Under the pieces are notes generated by a model that ran no database searches, was not told where the DNA came from, and was given only the letters and a program-made list of their open reading frames with translations. From CAZRUA01 sp964603125 (lineage in GTDB: Bacteria; Bacteroidota; Bacteroidia; B-17B0; Aurantibacillaceae): a stretch of DNA of 11,678 bases. Where the stretch lies: NCBI GenBank assembly GCA_964603125.1, contig CAZRUA010000112.1:1-11678 (forward strand), written 5' to 3'. Positions 7,801-11,678 of this stretch are shown piece by piece. Each line of letters starts with the position of its first letter. Position 1 is the first letter of the stretch. The position numbers and the translations under genes were made by a program.

Positions 7801-8991
7801 AGAATTATGACTTAGAATAATTCTATCTAAACTATTATTGTTTACATAAACATCGCCATTATACGTATCTGCTGTTCCATTAGCCATTGACCAATAACCT
7901 GTTCCCGAGCTACTAGTATAATTTAAAGTAAGTGTTGAAGCAAAAGTGTTTCCACCAGTACTAGGATTGCTATTGGTACCGTCTGTTTTAGTTAATGTTG
8001 TAGTTCCATTAAATGTACTTTGCAACAAATAAATGTTTGGAGCACTAACCGAAAGATTACCATTAAATGTAGTATTATTGTAAATATTGATTTGAGCAGT
8101 ACCCGTTAGATTTAATGCTTGAGCAGTGCCCCCCACTTGAGTAAATCTGCGAAAGTATAAAACCCCTGATGTAAAACCACTTCCACCAACACTTATTGTT
8201 TTTGTATTTGCTAAAGTAGCCGTAGCTGTTGCTTGCTCTCCAAAGCCAATACCTGCGTTTGTGCCGCCTCCTGTATTATTTACTATAATATTTCCATTGA
8301 AATTTGTATTACCTAAGTAAGCAATTCTGATATCACTTATAGCAGAAGTATTTGTTAAAGTTAAATTCCCATTGTAAGTACTTCCGGTTGTTAACTCAGG
8401 TAAAAAATATCCAGTACCAGAATTTATAAAAGTAGTAGTGTTGTTATAAGTTACATTACCGTTCATTCTAAAATGATTTGTACCGCTATTAGTAATGCTT
8501 AATGTGCCATTAAATGTTGCATTTCCTGTACCAGTAGTTTGTGTAGCGCCAGTTTGATTAAGTGTTACTGCTCCATTATAAGTACCACCATTTATTGTAA
8601 TTGCTCCAGTTGTTATATTTAATGTAGCTGAAGCAGCAAAGGTTGTATTTGTTAACGTTGCGGTATTTCCTCCACCACCACTTACTGTTAATGTGCCACT
8701 TGTTACAGTACCCGCAGTAAACACAATGTTACCGCTTGGCGATAAGGTGAATGTATTTAAGTTTAAAGTACCTGAAGTAATTGTCAAATTAGTAATCGCT
8801 CTAGAAGCGTTGAGAATACAATTATTACTTCCTGTAACTATCGTAACATTATCAATAGCCCCAGGAACACCGTTGGGTGTCCAGTTCGTGCTTGTATTCC
8901 AATCTGTTGAAGTTGTTCCGTTCCAAACATACGATGTTTGAGCATTAAGGCAACCGAGACAAAAAAACCAAATTAACAATAAAAATCTCAT
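1864..8991 (-). CDS. Giant T9SS-secreted repeat protein, probable beta-solenoid adhesin or surface filament
   Basis: This 2375-aa protein starts with a signal peptide (1-17, cut before Gln18). A Trp motif follows (W23, W31, W37, P43), of a kind common at the start of Bacteroidota repeat proteins. Residues about 44-1950 are rich in Asn, Thr, Gly and Ser, poor in charge, and full of short FNG/YNG turns, as expected of stacked beta-strands. Nine units start at residues 260, 429, 576, 724, 890, 1055, 1247, 1526 and 1783, each opening with a version of LAATKTISLGGAGF. A non-repeat domain follows (about 1950-2199). Next is the Bacteroidota fibronectin-III-like domain (2200-2300, LPVEF...LNWSTATE...YYRITEYD). 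Last is a type A sorting domain (about 2301-2375, FYPNPANN), which directs export through T9SS. Function as an adhesin or sheath protein is inferred; no enzyme motif is visible. It is the first gene of a likely three-gene operon. Confidence 0.93.
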   Translation of the reverse strand: MRFLLLIWFFCLGCLNAQTSYVWNGTTSTDWNTSTNWTPNGVPGAIDNVTIVTGSNNCILNASRAITNLTITSGTLNLNTFTLSPSGNIVFTAGTVTSGTLTVSGGGGNTATLTNTTFAASATLNITTGAITINGGTYNGAVTLNQTGATQTTGTGNATFNGTLSITNSGTNHFRMNGNVTYNNTTTFINSGTGYFLPELTTGSTYNGNLTLTNTSAISDIRIAYLGNTNFNGNIIVNNTGGGTNAGIGFGEQATATATLANTKTISVGGSGFTSGVLYFRRFTQVGGTAQALNLTGTAQINIYNNTTFNGNLSVSAPNIYLLQSTFNGTTTLTKTDGTNSNPSTGGNTFASTLTLNYTSSSGTGYWSMANGTADTYNGDVYVNNNSLDRIILSHNSTGNQFNGNVYFTQIGSSVGSTIGWNGGSASDIAASKSVFIGGAGFSVGYLYLQGITQAGNAAVNLTTTGTSSVHIGTGAVTSTSTWGGPVTITSPDIYCRGGIFNSSAVFTKTGGGNDHNNGVQNIFNSTCTINQQSSTGYFMLGYNSNDLFNDDIILTATSAGGINLGWTGGTGTPTLAAGKTISIGGAGFSSGYLRFGGFIQNGNAPINLNLTGSSALYFNKPASNCLFGGACTFTAADFYVQGATFNSAVEFIKTGGGGGNHNAGVQNIFNSTCTITQQSTNTGAYFMLGYNSNDLFNDNIILNATGTEDIYLGYTGGTGTPTLAAGKTILIGTSGYSGGNLYLGTFTQLGNAAINLNMTGTSSISFARNSNIGGNVTVTAPRIFMSNTTFNGTTTFTKTGSQNDNSGGGNVFSGVSSFTKTGTGYILLGNGAPDTWNDDVYFINTNTERILVAYNSSGTNIFNGNIFVSNTMSGTGIAFGNTTGSLSQLAATKNISITGAGFDSGYLILSQFTQLGNAAINLTLTGTTTLFQTTTNCSIGGNLTVVSPRILIDRTTFEGLFDATKTGSTGEWSTGGNTFNGNVVLTNTSAGFFGFANSLADIYNGNLTVNNNGTERIIFINTPVGNQFNGDITLNSTIGAIGIVFGYGTGTATLAATKTIQTGTAYDGGYLQIRNFTQLGSAVINLTLSATAGTLQYGPSAILGGNVVSTSPRLLFSGCTFNGTVDCTKTGATNDQSTGSNIFNASGTFTNSGSGQLMFGNGNSDQFNSASTFNNTGSSDIYVAYNSAGNVFGGVATFNCTPTVTTGGIYVASLQAGNSTFNDNIIVSCVNGAGVVFGNSTGTSTLAATKTISLGGAGFNSGNLILKQFTQVGATPQSLVQTSGTASLYLGSASTFDGDVTFNFPQVYLNGTTYNGTATIQKNGATNNGGNGGNIFNSTTIITNSGSGYLYTGATNRDLFNGVTTFNSIGTDSRIYFAHNHNGQTTIFAQPVTLNANKVGGADGWSYLISEGTNSFVQFNSTLSVNIAGSLQSNFRILQGTGTTALYGGDVNLNLTNTHASTTIQMGVTGNSTYNGNVTIVDAGLGTYQMGNSGISAFNGNLVVSNTAGGGGVYFNTGTTASSNLASTKTISLGAGGFTSGVLSLIRFTQVSATPQTLNQLTGTAAIYLGPTSSFDGDVNFNFPQLYLNGTTYNGTATLQKNGATSNAGSGGNIFNSTTTITNSGSNYLYTGNGTRDLFNGVTTFNCTGTDSRIYFAHNHSGQTTVFAQATTLNSSKTGGTDAWSYLIAESNNTAVQFDGTLTINIGGTLQSNLRILNGTGTTATYNNDVTTNLTNTHSSTVIQFGTVGVSSYNGNLVVTSTGGGSSSGIYFNTTSTATSNLASSKTISLGAGGFTAGVLSLVRFTQLGTTAQTMAQTTGSAALYLGPTSVFNAGVSFNFPQIYLNGTTYNSTATLQKNGITDNDCLGNNIFNGTTSILNTSANRLRLATTTLDTYNGDVTFTQNGAGVLAPNYSTNCTYAGNITVSSTSATTITFGSGTGGIATMSGGAAQTINKSGSALNPVFTRFVMAKSASDVTLNTRINISSTLTMTQGIINTTSTNILNMNDASTTTVGNASSYINGPMNYDMAVNATTRTLNFPIGKSTDWRPAVLTTRHSAATSYTYNSEVFNNPGTLMLGWTKPPTVDTISGVHYWDINRYTTGTTTSVPNANLAYSAGVYPLIQLYFGANDGVYDGGNLTIVKNTFSAPTTLIDIGGVSGVGTSSTPLSGSITSTSNPTAFNSFSRFTLGSKLAGLNPLPVEFINFDVVQVDKTAELNWSTATEQNSSYFNVEHSIDGVNFETIGTVEAAHLSYSVKNYSAVHNRPIDGLNYYRITEYDYNGDFQSTEVKTLLFNSELNFSFYPNPANNLINVITTEDLPYTIELVDVSGQVVYSNKFTSSAKINLDRNLISAGVYTLRYIANEKVVCSKLIVQ
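3646..5253 (-). repeat. Tandem pair of long units (7 and 8)
   Basis: Units 7 (4417-5253, 279 aa) and 8 (3646-4416, 257 aa) share an extra block absent from other units, including GTDSRIYFAHNH, WSYLI, LQSN-x-RIL and NLTNTH. Unit 7 has about 22 more residues, one additional YNGN/FNGN rung near its end. Over the GTDSRIYFAHNHxGQ stretch the two differ at four bases, three of them synonymous. Unit 9 shares only their first half. Confidence 0.8.
6823..7707 (-). repeat. Tandem pair of near-identical units (2 and 3)
   Basis: Units 2 (7267-7707, 147 aa) and 3 (6823-7266, 148 aa) share GVQNIFNSTCTI, YFMLGYNSNDLFND and TGGTGTPTLAAGKTI almost exactly. Both have a Cys in NSTCTI that other units lack. Their lengths differ by one residue. 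They look like a fairly recent tandem duplication. Confidence 0.8.
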
Positions 8992-8992
8992 A

Positions 8993-9015
8993 ACGTAGGC
9001 AAAATTTAACTACGT
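8993..9015 (-). promoter_or_regulatory. Inverted repeat directly before the start codon of the giant gene
   Basis: On the minus strand, arms ACGTAG and CTACGT flank an AT-rich 11-base spacer and end one base before the ATG at 8991. In RNA this would be a 6-bp stem next to the start codon; in DNA it could be an operator. No perfect TAnnTTTG promoter box is visible between here and the terminator at 9111. The rest of 8992-9110 is AT-rich and includes an A8 run at 9039-9046. Confidence 0.3.
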
Positions 9016-9110
9016 AAATATAAGGAACTCGAAGGCTTAAAAAAAATAATTAAACAATCTTTAACTAACAAACAAAGCAATATTTGTAATTGTCCTATTC
9101 GTTTAGAAAT

Positions 9111-9140
9111 AAAAAAGGCCCAAACGTTCGTTTGAGCCTT
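9111..9140 (-). terminator. Rho-independent terminator of the esterase unit
   Basis: In the minus-strand RNA, an 11-bp stem (9130-9140 with 9115-9125, one G-U pair) closes a GAAC tetraloop and runs into a six-U tract (9111-9116). It begins 20 bp after the esterase stop codon. It separates the two-hydrolase unit from the giant-protein unit downstream. Confidence 0.9.
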
Positions 9141-9160
9141 AACTTAATTTTAGTGATTAT

Positions 9161-10489
9161 CTAATTAAACTCTACCTTCTGAACCATGGATTGCCCATCA
9201 GAATTAGTAATTCTTAAAAAGTACATTCCATTAGCTAAATTACTACGTTTAACTTTATACACGGAATTTTGAGTAAACTCAGACGAGTAACTTTTTCCTG
9301 TTATATCAAACAATTCCACTTTATGTGTTGTGTTTTTATTTTCAAACTCAATCGTTACATCTCCGTTAGATGGGTTTGGATAAACATTACTTAACAAAGA
9401 AAAAGCCGTGTTTTCAGCAATTCCAACTGGAGTGCAACTAAAGGCTACATTTGTAGTACAAGGAGTATAAGCATATAAATTTGCTGTTTGAGCTGGAGTA
9501 TTTGGTAATTGAAGAGGAGCATCGGGACAACCTAAACGAGATACCAAATAATCGCGAACAAACTTAACTGTTGTATCCATATAAGCTAAAGCAGAAGCAG
9601 ATGTTCCAGAATACGGAACGTGACCTGCACCATACCAAGTGTAAAACGGATTTGAAATTCCTAAAGCATTTGCTTGTTCTTTTATCATTCGACTACCATC
9701 TAAGTACAATAATGAAATACCTAAAGGGGCTGTTAAACCACGATTGTATTTAACGGTTGCATCAGTTGTTCCATGCATTGAACAAACAGGTAAATCGCCC
9801 GTTTCTAACCAACCATAACGACCCAAAGCACCGCATAAATTAATTACACCCTTTATATTTTGCGAATAACATTGGTTTCCGCTGTAACCATCCATTCCAC
9901 CTAATGCAGTTAAATTAGTTGGAGTGATATAATAATTAATTTCACACGACTTATTTAAATAAGCAGTATGAAGTGCAGTAATTGCACCTGCTGAGCTACC
10001 TCCTATAAAAATATTGTTTGTATCTATTTTGTAAGCATCTGCGGTTAATTTATCCTTATAAAAGAAACGAATAGAAGCTTTCATATCCTGAACTGCTCTT
10101 AAAACCGCTTTCACAGCTCCCGTTGAATCAAAAGGTGTTAAACCTAAACGATAATTAATAGAAGCACATACATATCCTTTTTTAGCAAAGCTTTGAGATA
10201 ATTTTACAACATCACCATCGGTACTAGAGCCTCCAATAAAGCTACCGCCATGCGCCCAAATAATTAAAGGACGATTACTAGCAGTATCTCCAGTTGGTTG
10301 ATACAAATCAAGAGTTAAAGATTGAGTTGACCCACTAGCTGTAACGTTTGAACCATAAACGATACCACTAGTTGTAGTAACCGTTGTAAATACATCCGAA
10401 GAGTATCTTCCAGTCCCGCAAGGATTTTGAGCGTTTACATTTGATGCAGTGGCTAAAGCTGCAAGAGCCAATAAGTAAATTTTCTTCAT
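9161..10489 (-). CDS. Secreted alpha/beta-hydrolase esterase with T9SS sorting domain
   Basis: The 442-aa protein is a probable carboxylesterase acting outside the cell. It has a signal peptide (1-20, cut before Gln21) and an alpha/beta-hydrolase domain from about 55 to 320. The oxyanion loop is HGGSFIGG (80-87), the nucleophile Ser166 lies in GGSSAGA, and the likely acid and base are Asp243 (HGTTDATVKY) and His290 (GAGHVPY). The triad is therefore complete. The HGG motif resembles the carboxylesterase/hormone-sensitive-lipase type, but the substrate cannot be read from sequence. Residues about 363-442 (VYPNPSNG to KVEFN) are a type A T9SS sorting domain. Cys24, 182, 207, 219, 236 and 321 could form disulfides. 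The gene lies 86 bp after a secreted SGNH hydrolase, with no terminator between them, and ends at a strong terminator, so the two hydrolases may share a transcript. Confidence 0.92.
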   Translation of the reverse strand: MKKIYLLALAALATASNVNAQNPCGTGRYSSDVFTTVTTTSGIVYGSNVTASGSTQSLTLDLYQPTGDTASNRPLIIWAHGGSFIGGSSTDGDVVKLSQSFAKKGYVCASINYRLGLTPFDSTGAVKAVLRAVQDMKASIRFFYKDKLTADAYKIDTNNIFIGGSSAGAITALHTAYLNKSCEINYYITPTNLTALGGMDGYSGNQCYSQNIKGVINLCGALGRYGWLETGDLPVCSMHGTTDATVKYNRGLTAPLGISLLYLDGSRMIKEQANALGISNPFYTWYGAGHVPYSGTSASALAYMDTTVKFVRDYLVSRLGCPDAPLQLPNTPAQTANLYAYTPCTTNVAFSCTPVGIAENTAFSLLSNVYPNPSNGDVTIEFENKNTTHKVELFDITGKSYSSEFTQNSVYKVKRSNLANGMYFLRITNSDGQSMVQKVEFN

Positions 10490-10541
10490 GTATTATTATT
10501 TTGTTTGTTCTTGGTAAATATCTAAAAATCATTTGATAAAC

Positions 10542-10549
10542 CAAAAATA
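10542..10549 (-). promoter_or_regulatory. Candidate -7 box upstream of the esterase
   Basis: The minus strand reads TATTTTTG, matching TAnnTTTG, and would give a leader of about 45 nt. The nearest TTTG upstream is only 14 bp away, short for a -33 element, so this may be a chance match. It would let the esterase be expressed apart from the SGNH gene. Confidence 0.25.
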
Positions 10550-10575
10550 ACTTTTTTTTAATACAAAAGATACTT

Positions 10576-11678
10576 TTACTGAGGAAAAACCACTGCAGGA
10601 TACTTTGTCGCATCCAATTGTGGGATACTTGCCTGATAATGCGAATTAATTGATTTAATAAATTCATTAGCTAACAAGGCATTTCCGCGATGTGTTAAAT
10701 TTAAACCATCTAATGAAAAAGCTCCTCCAGAAACAAAATTTGCATTAATTGTAATTCCATTATACACAAAGCCTGCTTTAATTTTCCCAAAAAATGCATT
10801 CACATCCACAAATGCAAGATTTTTATTTACAGCTATTGAATTGATTGAAGTATTATAATTCACAATTGCTTGTTCTATTTTAGCCACCTCTATTGAGTCT
10901 AAAACATATCGATTAGGAATAGGAACCAAAGAACCCCACTTAAAACATTTCACCGAATCTAAAGGAACATTTAACAAAATGTACTCGCCTTGCTTTGCTT
11001 GACGGAAACCCAAGAATTGAGAGTTATCTTCAATAACAAAACCATTGTTTCCTTCAACCATAACAAATGGAGAACCCAAAGCACTATAAAACAAATTTAA
11101 ATTTGCAGCTGATGTACTATCTAATTTTAAAGCATTGTACGCTATGGTATTGAAATAGGCTAAAGTTTTAATGCTTGGAATATTAGCAATTGCCCCCTTT
11201 GCCCCATTAGCTGTTAATTTATTAACCATGTTGTTTAAGCTAGCATCGAAACTTGCCGAAGGTGTTATACTATCAGCAGTACCTCCTTTTAAAGCGTAAT
11301 TTAAAACATCATGCAAACCTAACATAACAGTGAAAAAAGTTGGGTTTTTTGCTTGAGCATCAGAAAGTATTGAAGATGACGCATTAGATGAAAAGCGCTG
11401 ATAAAAAGGATTTGAATAACCATTCACATCAACATCTGTGATTTTTAAATCAGGAACACCAAAATTATTAAATGAGCCTTGGCTAGCAAATATGTTACTA
11501 GTAAAAACACTAGCATCACCTTGCGGCGCAACCTTAACAGGACCTAATGAAACAGTTCCTTGACAATCTGTTCTATTTCCCAATATAGAAGGTGCGTTGT
11601 TTGCATTACCCATTCCAATAGAGCTTTGAGAAACAAATGGCGTTTTAAAATCACCTCCTCCAACTTGTTTTAATTGCT
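10576..11678 (-). CDS. SGNH/GDSL-type hydrolase, C-terminal part, with altered catalytic blocks (5' end outside window)
   Basis: The reading frame is open to the window edge: 21 further codons precede the first visible Met (11611-11613), including QLKQVGGGDF, which fits the usual N-terminal region of this Bacteroidota family. The true start and the Ser-bearing GDSL/GNSL block are therefore outside. Numbering from that Met, NFGVPD (50-55) resembles block II. PTFFTVMLGLHDVL (91-104) is the block III region, and FSLDGLNLTHRG (299-310) is block V. The canonical forms are GxND and DxxH; here they read GLHD and DGLN, with a His (308) three residues after the expected site. The family contains secreted lipases and esterases, but these changes make activity uncertain. 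The gene ends in TAA, 86 bp before the esterase gene. Confidence 0.82.
   Translation of the reverse strand, partial: QLKQVGGGDFKTPFVSQSSIGMGNANNAPSILGNRTDCQGTVSLGPVKVAPQGDASVFTSNIFASQGSFNNFGVPDLKITDVDVNGYSNPFYQRFSSNASSSILSDAQAKNPTFFTVMLGLHDVLNYALKGGTADSITPSASFDASLNNMVNKLTANGAKGAIANIPSIKTLAYFNTIAYNALKLDSTSAANLNLFYSALGSPFVMVEGNNGFVIEDNSQFLGFRQAKQGEYILLNVPLDSVKCFKWGSLVPIPNRYVLDSIEVAKIEQAIVNYNTSINSIAVNKNLAFVDVNAFFGKIKAGFVYNGITINANFVSGGAFSLDGLNLTHRGNALLANEFIKSINSHYQASIPQLDATKYPAVVFPQ

Larger units (their letters stand above)
3142..8214 (-). repeat. Nine-unit amino-acid repeat array inside the giant protein
   Basis: Unit lengths, hinge to hinge, are 169, 147, 148, 166, 165, 192, 279 and 257 residues; the ninth runs about 168 residues to a degenerate hinge near residue 1951. 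Each unit has a constant first module of about 75 residues: the hinge (A-x-x-K-T/S/N-I), then FTQ-x-G and TGT, ending in a second lysine within TKTG, IKTG or QKNG. A variable tail of FNG/YNG rungs follows. Unit 6 has a degenerate hinge without GGAGF. The conservation is mainly in the protein; DNA identity is high only between neighbouring units. Confidence 0.85.

Noticed and set aside
3142..8214. Repeated DNA that could suggest a CRISPR array or satellite repeats
   Set aside because: The repeats lie in one long open frame, the spacing is irregular, and conservation is at the protein level.
8693..8941. Plus-strand frames of 60-82 codons opposite the giant gene
   Set aside because: They are antisense to a low-complexity Thr/Asn/Gly-rich gene, which leaves long open frames by composition; they show no domain, start signal or spacing.
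8956..8991. Giant protein as a lipoprotein (Cys14 after LG)
   Set aside because: The -3 residue is Cys rather than Leu, the NAQ site just after is a standard cleavage site, and the sorting domain fits soluble export through T9SS.
10368..10667. A 99-codon minus-strand frame between the two hydrolases
   Set aside because: It overlaps the ends of both hydrolase genes in another frame and its translation has no recognisable pattern.
11611..11613. Met at 11613 as the start of the SGNH protein
   Set aside because: The frame stays open to the window edge with family-like residues, and the catalytic Ser block must lie upstream.

Overview
The window comes from a low-GC member of the phylum Bacteroidota. 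The evidence is two secreted proteins with the type A C-terminal sorting domain of the type IX secretion system (T9SS), an ActA-like cytochrome of alternative complex III, a Bacteroidota-type SGNH hydrolase, and starts without obvious Shine-Dalgarno sequences. A finer placement is not possible from this sequence. The ActA-like gene implies a respiratory chain.

All six genes lie on the minus strand, so they read from high to low coordinates. First is the 3' part of a secreted SGNH/GDSL-type hydrolase (10576-11678, cut by the window edge). Next, 86 bp away, is a secreted alpha/beta-hydrolase esterase with a T9SS sorting domain (9161-10489). A strong rho-independent terminator at 9111-9140 closes this unit. 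Then comes a giant gene (1864-8991, 2375 aa) for a T9SS-exported, Asn/Thr/Gly/Ser-rich repeat protein, probably a beta-solenoid surface adhesin or filament. It is followed after 14 bp by a small Cys-rich lipoprotein (1436-1849), and after 5 bp by an 86-aa two-helix membrane protein (1170-1430). After a 177-bp gap lies an ActA-like cytochrome c (9-938), which stops after three of the five haem sites expected for the family.

The part most likely to be undescribed is the cluster of giant repeat protein, lipoprotein and two-helix membrane protein. The giant protein has nine units. Each begins with a constant module of about 75 residues, with two lysines 71-72 residues apart in seven units and 74 or 76 in the other two. 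A tail of variable length follows, so the whole period ranges from 147 to 279 residues. Two neighbouring pairs (units 2/3 and 7/8) look recently duplicated. The SGNH hydrolase has substitutions in two of its catalytic blocks. No gap between genes exceeds 177 bp. No tRNA, rRNA, CRISPR array, transposase or attachment site was seen.
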